Made by a program: the position numbers and the translations under genes. The notes below the pieces were generated by a model that saw nothing but the letters and a program-made list of their open reading frames with translations, searched no databases and was not told the origin of the DNA. This document shows, piece after piece, positions 17,205 through 25,582 of a stretch of DNA of 35,015 nucleotides. Numbering within the stretch: the first letter of the stretch is position 1; each line of letters begins with the position of its first letter. The DNA is from Clostridium sp. 26_22 (GTDB taxonomy: Bacteria; Bacillota; Clostridia; TANB77; CAG-508): contig MNRP01000051.1 of NCBI GenBank assembly GCA_001916005.1, positions 1 through 35,015 on the forward strand, written 5' to 3'.

Positions 17205-18080
17205 ATGTCAGTAATAACTTTTGTTAATAACAGAAAAGAAGAAACTGGAAAAACATTATCACTAGTTGCAATTGCAACTAATATGGCAATAGAAAACAAT
17301 GAAAAAATACTAATAATATCAACTACCAATAAAGAAAGCAAAATAAAATCATGCTTTTTTGAAGACACAGAAGTAAAAAAAATGAGACTTGGAATATTTG
17401 GACAAAATATGTCAGCACTAGATACAGAAGCAGGAATTGATGGACTTGCAAAAATGTTACGTAGTAATAAATTAAATCCAGATATGATAACAAACTACAC
17501 AAAAGTAGTATTTAAAGACAGATTAGAAGTTTTATTGGGGAAAAACAAAAGTGAAAGCAATCAAAATATAGAAGAAAAAGTGCGAAGTTCTCCTATAGAA
17601 ATAGCAGATGAGTATGTTGAAATTGTAAAAATTGCAAATCAATATTATGATAAAGTTTTTGTAGATTTAGATTACAACTTAAATCAAGACATAAGAGAAC
17701 AAATAATAGATCAATCAGATTTAATAATATTAAATTCGAGTCAAAATTATAAAAGTTTAAAAGAATTAAAAGAAAATAAAGAAAACAACAAATTACTAAA
17801 ATCACCTCGAACATTATTATTAATAGGAAGATATGATAAGTATTCAAAATATAATGTGAAAAACATAACAAGATATCTAGGAGAAAAAAATAAAGTACTA
17901 ACAGTACCATATAACACATTATACTTTGAAGCTTGTAACGAGGCAGGTGTACCAGATTTATTTTTAAAATTAAAAAAAATGTATGATTTGGATGATAGAA
18001 ATGCAATTTTTATGGAAGAAATAAAAAGAGCTTCAGAAAACATTATATACAGATTACAAGAGTTACAAACAATAATGTAG
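17205..18080 (+). CDS. CpaE/TadZ-like MinD-family ATPase
   Basis: The 291-residue protein begins MSVITFVNNRKEETGKTLSL. KEETGKT matches the deviant Walker A (KGGxGKT/S) of MinD/ParA ATPases, including the first Lys. EKILIISTTNKES, YDKVFVDLDYNLN (Walker B-like) and SDLIILNSSQN follow the family order. It is cytosolic, probably membrane-associated through partners. It lies between the degenerate paralogue and the CpaF-like ATPase, the usual TadZ-TadA neighbourhood. The RBS is weaker (GGAGTATAGGA) and overlaps the end of the preceding gene, suggesting coupled translation. Confidence 0.75.
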   Translation: MSVITFVNNRKEETGKTLSLVAIATNMAIENNEKILIISTTNKESKIKSCFFEDTEVKKMRLGIFGQNMSALDTEAGIDGLAKMLRSNKLNPDMITNYTKVVFKDRLEVLLGKNKSESNQNIEEKVRSSPIEIADEYVEIVKIANQYYDKVFVDLDYNLNQDIREQIIDQSDLIILNSSQNYKSLKELKENKENNKLLKSPRTLLLIGRYDKYSKYNVKNITRYLGEKNKVLTVPYNTLYFEACNEAGVPDLFLKLKKMYDLDDRNAIFMEEIKRASENIIYRLQELQTIM

Positions 18081-18096
18081 AAAGGGGAAAGAGCAA

Positions 18097-20085
18097 ATGT
18101 CAATAACAAACATATTACTAGTTATAGTTGTTCTAGTTGCAGCAATAGGAGCAATAGTTTACTATATAAAGAAAAAAGAAAAAGAACCAGTTGAAGAAGA
18201 AATAGTAAAAGAAGACAAAACATACGACTTAGAACAAATGCAAGACTTTGTTAAAAAAAGACTTGATGAAATAACAAAAGTCAACCTTTATGACATAGGT
18301 CTTTCAGAAGAAGAACTAAAAAGGAGAAAAAATAAAAAATACGAATTAAAGAAAGCTTTAAAAGGTTGTACATATGGTGATGTCAACGATAAAAAATATG
18401 TAAAAGAATTAATATTTGATTTACTTTCACAAGAATATGGAATAAATGAAACAAATATATCAAAAGCAATACCATTTGATGTACCATCTTTATTAACAGC
18501 TCAAGATAAATTTGACATATTGCTTTATGCTTATAAAAAAGAATTTGGATATGAGGCTTTAACAGAGTTAATAAAAAAATATGATTTAGCCGTATTAAAA
18601 TATATGGAAGGTGACACAAAACCATCATATGTTATAACAGCACAAGAAATAGAAGATATATATGAAAAAGAAAATTTACAATTAAGTTTTTCAGATAAAT
18701 TATCAATAGTTGTTCAAAGAATTTATCAACACTACAAAGGTTATAGTAGTATTGATGAAGTGAGAGATATGAATATAGATGGTGTATCTGGTGGTGTATC
18801 TGGTTTGCCAGAAAGCTTCTTAAGCCAAGTAGCACAAACATCAGACACAGATTACTTAACACAAATATCAGAACATAGAGTACCAAGAGCATGTGACAGT
18901 ATTTGGATTTTCTTCCAAGGTAAATCAATACGTTTAGCATTCTTAAGTTTTGGTACAGAAGCAGAATTAAAAAGAGTATGTCAAAACATATATAAATACA
19001 ATAACCCAGGACAATTATCAGATACAAATGGTTATAAAATCAATGAAATGAAAGACGGTTCTCGTGTAGTTGTTGTAAGACCAAGCTTCTCAGAAACATG
19101 GGCATTCTTCGTAAGAAAGTTCGATGTTAAAAGAGCAACCCTAGAACAATTAGTAAGAGACCCAGGAAAAGAAGAAGTTATAGAACTATTAAAATTCTTA
19201 GTAAAAGGTGCAAGAATCACAGCAATCACTGGTGAACAAGGTTCTGGTAAAACAACACTTTTAATGGGAATGATAGAAAATATATACGAAACAATGAACA
19301 TAAGGGTTCAAGAAACAGCTTTCGAATTACATTTAAGAAAAATATACCCAACAAGAAACATCTTAACATTCCGTGAAACAGATACAATATCTGGACAAGA
19401 AGGATTAGATGTTCAAAAGAAAACTGACGGTTCTGTAAACATCATAGGTGAGGTTGCAACAGACCCCGTAGCATCTTGGATGATACAAGCGGCTCAAGTT
19501 GCATCAAAATTTACATTATTTACTCACCACGCAAAAACATTTCCAAACTTAGTAACAGCACTAAGAAACTCAATGTTAAGAACAGGTGTATTCAAAGATG
19601 AAAAAACAGCAGAAGAACAAGTTGTACAAGTATTAAACTTTGACGTTCACCAAGTAAAAGACTTTAGAGGAAAAAGATATATAGAAAGAATTACAGAATG
19701 TATACCATTGGAAAACAAAAATGAATATACATTTGACCACAGAAACGAAAAAACACTAGAAGGAAAATTTGATAAATTCTTCGACAATGCAACACATTAC
19801 TTTGCAAAAGTTACAGACAAACAATTATATACATACAGAAACATAGTAGAGTTTGTTGATGGAGAATATGTAATAACAAATCCAATAACAGATGAAAACC
19901 TTAGAGGAATGAGAGACAATATGGATGAAACAGATGCAGAAGAATTTGACAGATTTATAGAAAGACATTGGAAAAAAGCAAAAACTCCAGAAACAGTAGC
20001 AGTATCTGCAAATAATGTAAAAAAAGAAGAAACAGAAGATAAACCTAAAAAAAGAGGAAGAAAACCAAAAGTTGATAAAATATAA
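18097..20085 (+). CDS. CpaF/TadA-type secretion ATPase with N-terminal membrane helix
   Basis: The 662-residue protein has a secretion-ATPase core in its second half: Walker A GEQGSGKTT (379-387, K385), VNIIGEV Walker B with E452, and a FTHHAKT His box, followed by NSMLRTGVF. The core is shared with TadA/CpaF and GspE-type ATPases that power pilus or pseudopilus assembly. Two features differ from typical CpaF. Residues about 4-23 form a hydrophobic helix (ILLVIVVLVAAIGAIVYYI) followed by KKKEKE, which should tether it to the membrane. The C-terminus ends KKRGRKPKVDKI, an AT-hook-like basic tail after an acidic, probably disordered stretch. Residues about 40-300 form a long N-terminal region that I cannot assign. 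RBS GAAAGGGGA. Confidence 0.88.
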   Translation: MSITNILLVIVVLVAAIGAIVYYIKKKEKEPVEEEIVKEDKTYDLEQMQDFVKKRLDEITKVNLYDIGLSEEELKRRKNKKYELKKALKGCTYGDVNDKKYVKELIFDLLSQEYGINETNISKAIPFDVPSLLTAQDKFDILLYAYKKEFGYEALTELIKKYDLAVLKYMEGDTKPSYVITAQEIEDIYEKENLQLSFSDKLSIVVQRIYQHYKGYSSIDEVRDMNIDGVSGGVSGLPESFLSQVAQTSDTDYLTQISEHRVPRACDSIWIFFQGKSIRLAFLSFGTEAELKRVCQNIYKYNNPGQLSDTNGYKINEMKDGSRVVVVRPSFSETWAFFVRKFDVKRATLEQLVRDPGKEEVIELLKFLVKGARITAITGEQGSGKTTLLMGMIENIYETMNIRVQETAFELHLRKIYPTRNILTFRETDTISGQEGLDVQKKTDGSVNIIGEVATDPVASWMIQAAQVASKFTLFTHHAKTFPNLVTALRNSMLRTGVFKDEKTAEEQVVQVLNFDVHQVKDFRGKRYIERITECIPLENKNEYTFDHRNEKTLEGKFDKFFDNATHYFAKVTDKQLYTYRNIVEFVDGEYVITNPITDENLRGMRDNMDETDAEEFDRFIERHWKKAKTPETVAVSANNVKKEETEDKPKKRGRKPKVDKI

Positions 20086-20110
20086 CAACATAACTGGGAG
20101 GTGATAGCAA

Positions 20111-22189
20111 GTGTCAAATCAAATAATATATATAATGATGGGGGGCTCTGCAGGATTATTTGTTTTAATAATATTAGCATATTATTTATTATCAAAAAAA
20201 ATGCAAAAATCCGAGTACAAAAAAATACAGAAATTACAACAAGGAACAAAAACCAATAGTTTTTCTACAGAAATACTCTTTCAAAAATTATATCTATTCT
20301 ATAGAAAAATACCATTTCTAAAAAGATATATATTAAAATTAAGAAGAAAACTAGAAATTATAAATATCCAAGATGAATATGCAACCAGAAGAGATTCTGC
20401 AAAAATAATAACAAAGTCACTTGTAATATTACTTCCAATTGTAATATTAACAATACTTTTAACAAAAACAAACTACCTATTAATGTTCATATTATTAATA
20501 TTTGAACTATTTATGGTAGATATATTAATAGATAGTTCTGTTGATAAAAAAGATGACGCTTTATTAGTACAACAAATTGATTTCTTTTCAGAAATAAGAC
20601 ATGCTTACCATGAGTACAACATGGTAGAAGAAGCAATTTACCAAGTATCACAAGATGATGAAAAAGATGTATCAAGACAAGGAGAAAAAATTTATGATAT
20701 ATTAATTTCAGATGATCCTGAAACAGAACTAGAAAAATATTATGATGTAGCACCAAACAACTTCTTAAAAGAATTTGCGGGATTATCATATCTAACAAAA
20801 GAATTTGGTGATAGAAAAGTAGATGGTGCATCATTATACTTAAAAAATGTTGATAACATAACACAAGAAATGCAAATTGAGATTTTAAAAAGAGATAAAT
20901 TAAACTATGTATTTAGAAGTTTGTCATTAATCTCAATAGCACCAGTATTATTCTTAGAACCACTAAAAAATTGGGCAATATCAAACTTCTCATTTGTTAG
21001 AAGTTGGTACAATGGAAAATCAGGAATAATAGTACAAATATTAATACTTGTAATAACATTCATATCTTATGTATTAGTAAGAAAACTAAAAGATAATGGT
21101 TCTGTTAATACAAGTACACAAAATACACAAAATCCATGGCAAGCAAAAGTATATAAAAATAAATTTGCAAAGAAAATAATAGATTTATTTATACCAAAAG
21201 ATGGAACAAAAGATTACAAAAAAATGAAAGATTTATTAACAGATGCAGCATCACCATTAAAAATGGAATGGGTATATGTAAACAGAATTTGTATAGCAAT
21301 TGTAACATTTTGTGTATCATTACTGGTATTTGTACAATTGCACCGAGTGGCAATTGATTATGAATACACACAGCCGACAACAGATTATAACCTGATGGGT
21401 GGAATGAGTTCAAAAGATGAACAAAAAGCAATCGAATTAACAAAACAAGATAATATTTTCTTAGATATGTTTAGAGGTAAATTAAAAACAACAGAAAAAG
21501 ACGTAGAAAGAGCAATAAAAAATTCAAAATATTATCAAGATGCAACAGACAAAGAAATAAAAAAAGCAACAGAAAGAATATATGGAAAAATTCAAGTTGT
21601 AAATAGCGAATATTTACAATGGTTCGAATTACTATTAGCATTTGTATTTGGAATACTAGGTTATATGTCTCAAGAATGGATTTTAATGTTCCAAGTAAAA
21701 ATGAGGCAATTAGAAATGGAAGACGAAGTAATGCAATTCCAAACAATTATACTAATGTTAATGAGAATAGAAAGAGTGAACGTAGAAATTATACTAGAAT
21801 GGCTAGAAAGATATTCAAATATCTTCAAGAGTCAAATAACAAAATGTGTAAACAACTATGAAGCAGGTGCATGGGAGGCATTAGAAGAATTAAAAAATTC
21901 AATATCATATATGCCACTAATAAGGATAGTAGAAAGTATGCAAGCAGCTGTAGAAAAAATACCAATTAAAGATGCATTTGATGAATTAGACGCAGAAAGA
22001 GATTACTACAGAGAAAAAAGAAAAGAATCAAATGCAAGGTTAATAAGCAAAAAAGCAATGGTTGGAAAAGTAATAGGATTTGCTCCTATGATATGCTTAT
22101 TTGTAGGTTACTTAATAATACCATTAGTATTTATAGGACTTACATCAATGTCATCAACCTTCAGCCAAATGTCATCAACAAGTTTTTAG
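20111..22189 (+). CDS. Probable fused TadB-TadC-type inner-membrane platform protein
   Basis: The 692-residue polytopic protein starts at GTG 20111 (GGGAGGTGATA 5-6 nt upstream). Membrane helices lie at about 5-28, 103-117, 121-140, 270-290 and 305-323, then at 393-412, 504-525 and 652-685. Two cytoplasmic blocks of about 125 residues (140-265 and 526-650) each precede C-terminal helices, the arrangement of a T2SSF/TadB and TadC domain. Separate TadB and TadC are about 300 residues each, so the length fits a fusion. The loop between 413 and 503 should be extracytoplasmic and is unusually long. The platform would transmit ATPase motion to the filament. The assignment rests on topology and context; sequence identity to TadB/TadC is not obvious by eye. 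Confidence 0.72.
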   Translation: MSNQIIYIMMGGSAGLFVLIILAYYLLSKKMQKSEYKKIQKLQQGTKTNSFSTEILFQKLYLFYRKIPFLKRYILKLRRKLEIINIQDEYATRRDSAKIITKSLVILLPIVILTILLTKTNYLLMFILLIFELFMVDILIDSSVDKKDDALLVQQIDFFSEIRHAYHEYNMVEEAIYQVSQDDEKDVSRQGEKIYDILISDDPETELEKYYDVAPNNFLKEFAGLSYLTKEFGDRKVDGASLYLKNVDNITQEMQIEILKRDKLNYVFRSLSLISIAPVLFLEPLKNWAISNFSFVRSWYNGKSGIIVQILILVITFISYVLVRKLKDNGSVNTSTQNTQNPWQAKVYKNKFAKKIIDLFIPKDGTKDYKKMKDLLTDAASPLKMEWVYVNRICIAIVTFCVSLLVFVQLHRVAIDYEYTQPTTDYNLMGGMSSKDEQKAIELTKQDNIFLDMFRGKLKTTEKDVERAIKNSKYYQDATDKEIKKATERIYGKIQVVNSEYLQWFELLLAFVFGILGYMSQEWILMFQVKMRQLEMEDEVMQFQTIILMLMRIERVNVEIILEWLERYSNIFKSQITKCVNNYEAGAWEALEELKNSISYMPLIRIVESMQAAVEKIPIKDAFDELDAERDYYREKRKESNARLISKKAMVGKVIGFAPMICLFVGYLIIPLVFIGLTSMSSTFSQMSSTSF

Positions 22190-22207
22190 AAGGAGGACTT
22201 AAAACTT

Positions 22208-22900
22208 ATGGAAAATGCATCAAAAGCACTAATTATGGCAGGAGGAATTTTAATAGCATTACTTGTTATTGGAGCTCTTGTACTTATGTTTAACCAATTA
22301 TCATATTATCAAAGAACTGAAACTGATTCTGAAAAAACTCAACAATTAGCAGATTTTAATAAAGAATATTTAAAATATACATATGATGATATAAAAGGTT
22401 ATGAATTAATATCTTTAGTTAATAAGGTAATCGATTATAATATAAAAGAGGAAGTTGGAAATTCTGTTGATTATACAAAAAAGATTACAGTTGTTATTAA
22501 CATGAAGGAATTTAAATCTAAATATGGAGTTAAAAATATAACTTCATTATTTACAAAAGATACATACACAATAAATAATAGTAATACAATTTTTTCAGCA
22601 GATTTAAATAATTTTAGGTCTATGGAAAATACTTATACTTTGTCAGCTATGAACAAATTATCTGCAAACTATGATACATTAAAACAAGCAAAAGCTGAGA
22701 ATCAAAATAGTTATGAAACAAAAATAAAAGAAATAGTTGGTAAGGTAGTAAAAAATAATTCAGGAAATACAATAAGCTTAACTGAAATAGAACAATATAG
22801 GGAATATTCAGAATTTAAAAGTTCAACATTTAAACCTGGAAATGTAGAGTATCATAATAATGGACAAGTTAAACAACTATCATTTGAATTTAAGAATTAA
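22208..22900 (+). CDS. MENA-type pilin-like protein 1 (230 aa)
   Basis: It begins MENASKALIMAGGILIALLV, one hydrophobic helix (about 8-28) starting almost at the N-terminus with no basic leader and no prepilin cleavage site. A polar domain follows, with FNKEYLKYTYDDIKGYELISL and VNKVIDYN, blocks shared with the next three genes. The C-terminus has VEYHNNGQVKQLSFEFKN. The helix resembles the mature helix of Flp pilins (ALIxAG register). It is the largest of the MENA group. RBS GAAGGAGGA; it starts 18 nt after the platform gene. Probable filament or pseudopilus subunit (inference from context). Confidence 0.7.
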   Translation: MENASKALIMAGGILIALLVIGALVLMFNQLSYYQRTETDSEKTQQLADFNKEYLKYTYDDIKGYELISLVNKVIDYNIKEEVGNSVDYTKKITVVINMKEFKSKYGVKNITSLFTKDTYTINNSNTIFSADLNNFRSMENTYTLSAMNKLSANYDTLKQAKAENQNSYETKIKEIVGKVVKNNSGNTISLTEIEQYREYSEFKSSTFKPGNVEYHNNGQVKQLSFEFKN

Positions 22901-22911
22901 GAGGTGAATTT

Positions 22912-23358
22912 ATGGAAAACGCATCAAAAGCATTAATTATGGCTGGTGGAGTTCTAATTGGTGTATTAATTATATCATTAGCAGTTTACTTGTTTGTCTC
23001 TTTTGGACAAACTTCAGCTGAAATAAATTCACAAAATGCACAAAAACAAATAAATCAGTTTAACTCACAATTTACCTCTTATGAAGGCAATAATCAACTT
23101 ACCGCACATGATTTAATTACAGTTACAAATTTTGCGATAGAAAATAATAAATATTATGATAATGATTCAAATTATATTGTAGAAGTATTTTTAAATAATA
23201 CAAAAATAACAGATAATAATAACAGTTATATTCCGAAAAGAAAATTAGAAAATGAAACATTAATTGGTGTACAATATAGATATAATTGTAAAATACTAAG
23301 TTATCACGACAATGGAAGGATTTGGAAAATTCAATTTAAACAAGAAAATGATGACTAA
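22912..23358 (+). CDS. MENA-type pilin-like protein 2 (148 aa)
   Basis: It begins MENASKALIMAGGVLIGVLI; its first 13 residues are identical to those of protein 1. After the helix come NQFNSQFTSYEGNNQLTAHD and LITVTNFAIENN, matching the LxxxxNxxIxxN block of the paralogues. The C-terminus has SYHDNGRIWKIQFKQEND. It has no leader, cysteine pair or anchor motif. The RBS is AAGAGGTG, 11 nt after protein 1. It is likely an exported single-pass subunit with the polar domain outside the membrane (inference). Confidence 0.7.
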   Translation: MENASKALIMAGGVLIGVLIISLAVYLFVSFGQTSAEINSQNAQKQINQFNSQFTSYEGNNQLTAHDLITVTNFAIENNKYYDNDSNYIVEVFLNNTKITDNNNSYIPKRKLENETLIGVQYRYNCKILSYHDNGRIWKIQFKQENDD

Positions 23359-23386
23359 AAAATAATATTATAAGAAAAGGAAAAAA

Positions 23387-23818
23387 ATGAAAAAAATAGC
23401 TATATTTTTTATCACAATAATACTTATTGTATGTGCAATGTTTGCAATGTATATAACATACAAAGCAAATTACAACACATCTAAAAAGGCAAATTTATCA
23501 TTTGAAAAATATTTAAATCAGGAAGTTTATGGTTCAGAATTAGCAACAGTAATAAATAGAGCTATAGACAGAAATGAAAAAAATGAAGTAGAAAAAAACA
23601 ATAAAGGAATTTATCAAAATAATGATACAAATTCTATAAATATAGAAATAAAAATGTTAGATGATGATACAATATATCAAATGGAAACATTTTATAGAGG
23701 TGGAATTCAAAATTTTATAAATTATTACAGCAATATAAAATTTAAATGTGTTGATATAGAATATCATAGTTCTACAAATCAAGTAAAATATATGTTGTTT
23801 GAACAAATAACAAGTTAA
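23387..23818 (+). CDS. Divergent pilin-like paralogue with basic N-terminus (143 aa)
   Basis: It begins MKKIAIFFITIILIVCAMFA, so it lacks the MENA start and has a conventional signal-anchor with two lysines. The remainder still shows the family blocks: SFEKYLNQEVYGSELATVIN, then RAIDRN (as in the NxxIxxN block), and IEYHSSTNQVKYMLFEQ near the end, like the YHxxGxV motif of proteins 1 and 2. It may be a minor or initiating subunit, or a processed lipidless precursor; a Cys at position 16 lies within the helix but is not a clear lipobox. RBS AAAAGGA. It is set off by a 54-nt AT-rich gap before the next gene. Confidence 0.6.
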   Translation: MKKIAIFFITIILIVCAMFAMYITYKANYNTSKKANLSFEKYLNQEVYGSELATVINRAIDRNEKNEVEKNNKGIYQNNDTNSINIEIKMLDDDTIYQMETFYRGGIQNFINYYSNIKFKCVDIEYHSSTNQVKYMLFEQITS

Positions 23819-23872
23819 ATTAGTTTTTAATTTTTTAAAATTATATATATAAAAATAAAGGAGGAAGAAAAA

Positions 23873-24307
23873 ATGGAAAATGCATCAAAAGCATTAATTA
23901 TTGCAGGAGCTATATTATTAGCTATATTATTAATTTCATTGGGAATATACATATTCTCACAAGCACAAAATGTTGTAAATGATAGTGGATTTTCAAAAGC
24001 TGAAATACAAACATTTAATAATCAATTCTTAAAATATGAAGGAGTACAAACAGGGGCTAGTGTAAAATCACTAATACAAGAAGTTAATACAAGTAATACA
24101 ACAGATGCAAATGCAGAAAATGGTAGACAAATTACTTTAACACCTAGTGGATTTACTTTAAATGCTCAATCTACATATAATGCAGCATCAAAAACAGCAA
24201 ATACATATCCAACAAAGATACCTTCAGCTGGAAAATATGAAGTAGAAATTACAAGTAGAGACAGCTCAGGTTACATTAGTGGAATAAAAATTACAAAACA
24301 AAATTAA
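23873..24307 (+). CDS. MENA-type pilin-like protein 3 (144 aa)
   Basis: It begins MENASKALIIAGAILLAILL, then a helix to about 28, FSKAEIQTFNNQFLKYEG (shared FNxxFxxYxG block), VKSLIQEVNTSN and a C-terminal EITSRDSSGYISGIKITKQN. The polar domain is rich in Thr/Ser/Asn and short, like major pilins. The RBS AAAGGAGGAAG is among the strongest in the locus, so this could be the main subunit (speculative). No cleavable leader. Confidence 0.68.
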   Translation: MENASKALIIAGAILLAILLISLGIYIFSQAQNVVNDSGFSKAEIQTFNNQFLKYEGVQTGASVKSLIQEVNTSNTTDANAENGRQITLTPSGFTLNAQSTYNAASKTANTYPTKIPSAGKYEVEITSRDSSGYISGIKITKQN

Positions 24308-24321
24308 AGGGAGGAATAGCA

Positions 24322-24954
24322 ATGGAAAATGCAGCAGAAGCATTAAAAATGGCAGGAGCCGTATTATTATTTGTCTTAGCACTTTCTGTTGCTATTGTAT
24401 CTTTTGGACAAGCAAGAGAAACAGCTGATACAATTTTAGATTATAGAGACAGAGAAACTTTTTATATTGATGGTAATTATTATTATAAAGCAACAGGAAC
24501 AGAAAGAACAGTTGGATTAGAAGCAGTTATTCCGACAATATATAGATCATATATAGAAAATTACAAAATAGTATTTGAAGGATTAGATGGACCAATTTAT
24601 ACATTAAACTTAAGTGGTGGAAAAACAATAGATAAATATACAATAGACTTAGAAACAACAAAAACAGGAGAAATAGAAGTAAATAATGTCTCTTTAGCAA
24701 ATGATGAGCAAAAATCTGAATTTTTATGTGGAATTTTATATTATGACTTTACAAAATTTAATGGTAATAAAAACGCTCTTGAAAAAAAATACAATGTAAC
24801 TTTACCATCTTCAGGTTCTGGACTAATAGAAAGATTAAAAGGTAAAAAAATAACAGAATATTTAGGCGTTTATTATCAAAACGACAATGAAGATGTTCCA
24901 GATGTAAATAAAACAGAAAAAAGAATTATTACTTACAAAATAGAAAATAGATAA
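24322..24954 (+). CDS. MENA-type pilin-like protein 4 (210 aa)
   Basis: It begins MENAAEALKMAGAVLLFVLA, then LSVAIVSFGQARETADTILD. The N-terminal register matches the other MENA proteins (A7, L8, A11, G12), but K9 and E6 make the start more polar. The C-terminal domain differs from proteins 1-3: YRDRETFYIDGNYYYKATGT near the helix, later a single Cys in SEFLCGILYYDF. It may be a specialised minor subunit. RBS AAAGGGAGG; 14 nt after protein 3, same operon. Confidence 0.65.
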   Translation: MENAAEALKMAGAVLLFVLALSVAIVSFGQARETADTILDYRDRETFYIDGNYYYKATGTERTVGLEAVIPTIYRSYIENYKIVFEGLDGPIYTLNLSGGKTIDKYTIDLETTKTGEIEVNNVSLANDEQKSEFLCGILYYDFTKFNGNKNALEKKYNVTLPSSGSGLIERLKGKKITEYLGVYYQNDNEDVPDVNKTEKRIITYKIENR

Positions 24955-24966
24955 TAGGAGGTCAAT

Positions 24967-25506
24967 ATGAGTGATTCATTAATAACAGTAATAGCAATAA
25001 TGTTAACAGCAGTTTTATTATTAGTTCTTCCAGTTATGACAATGGCTGATAGAGCAGATGATATATCTAAAACTGATGTTGAAACTATGACTTCCAACTT
25101 TGTAAATGAAATAAGAACAATAGGAAAATTAACATCTGAAAAATATAATAAATTTGTAGAAGAATTAACATCTACAGGAAATACATATGATATAGAAATG
25201 GAATTTAAGATTCTAGATGAAAATCCAGGTAAAAAATCAACACAATCAGCAAAAGATAAAATAGGAGAAAATGTTTATTATTCAGTATTTACAACTCAAA
25301 TACAAGAAGCTTTAGAAGGAGAAAATAAAGTATATAATTTAAAAGAAGGAGACATTGTTAATGTAAGTGTTAAAAATACAAATCTAACATTGTCACAATC
25401 ATTAAAGAACTTCTTTTATACAGTAGTAGGAAATGACACATATACTATAGCAGCATCAAGTAGTGGACTTGTATTAAGAAATGGAGATACACAAGTAACA
25501 CAATAA
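24967..25506 (+). CDS. MSD-type small membrane protein 1 (179 aa), Tad-locus pseudopilin-like
   Basis: It begins MSDSLITVIAIMLTAVLLLV, one helix of about 20 residues without a basic leader, followed by the sequence TSNFVNEIRTIGKLTSEKYN, then KFVEELTSTGNTYDIEMEF. This FVxEIRTxGKxT...TGNxY block resembles the small TadE-type or DUF4320-type proteins found in Firmicutes Tad loci (from memory, unverified). The C-terminal third has SLKNFFYTVVGNDTYTIAAS, shared with its paralogue downstream. RBS TAGGAGGT, 12 nt after the previous gene. Likely a minor pseudopilin or assembly factor. Confidence 0.62.
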   Translation: MSDSLITVIAIMLTAVLLLVLPVMTMADRADDISKTDVETMTSNFVNEIRTIGKLTSEKYNKFVEELTSTGNTYDIEMEFKILDENPGKKSTQSAKDKIGENVYYSVFTTQIQEALEGENKVYNLKEGDIVNVSVKNTNLTLSQSLKNFFYTVVGNDTYTIAASSSGLVLRNGDTQVTQ

Positions 25507-25519
25507 ATTAAGCAGGATG

Positions 25520-25548
25520 TTGAAAAAAGTGAAAAGAAATGTTATAAT
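25520..25548 (+). promoter_or_regulatory. Internal promoter before MSD protein 2
   Basis: TTGAAA (25520-25525), a 17-nt spacer and TATAAT (25543-25548) lie in the 76-nt gap. The second MSD gene could therefore be made independently of the long upstream operon. Confidence 0.7.
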
Positions 25549-25582
25549 AAAAAAAGAGGTAAAATTTAAGGAGGAAAATTAA

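Noticed and set aside
19797..20249. Reverse-strand open frame of 150 codons over the ATPase and platform genes
   Set aside because: It spans the end of one real gene and the start of another, lacks an RBS, and is a hydrophobic shadow of their coding sequence.
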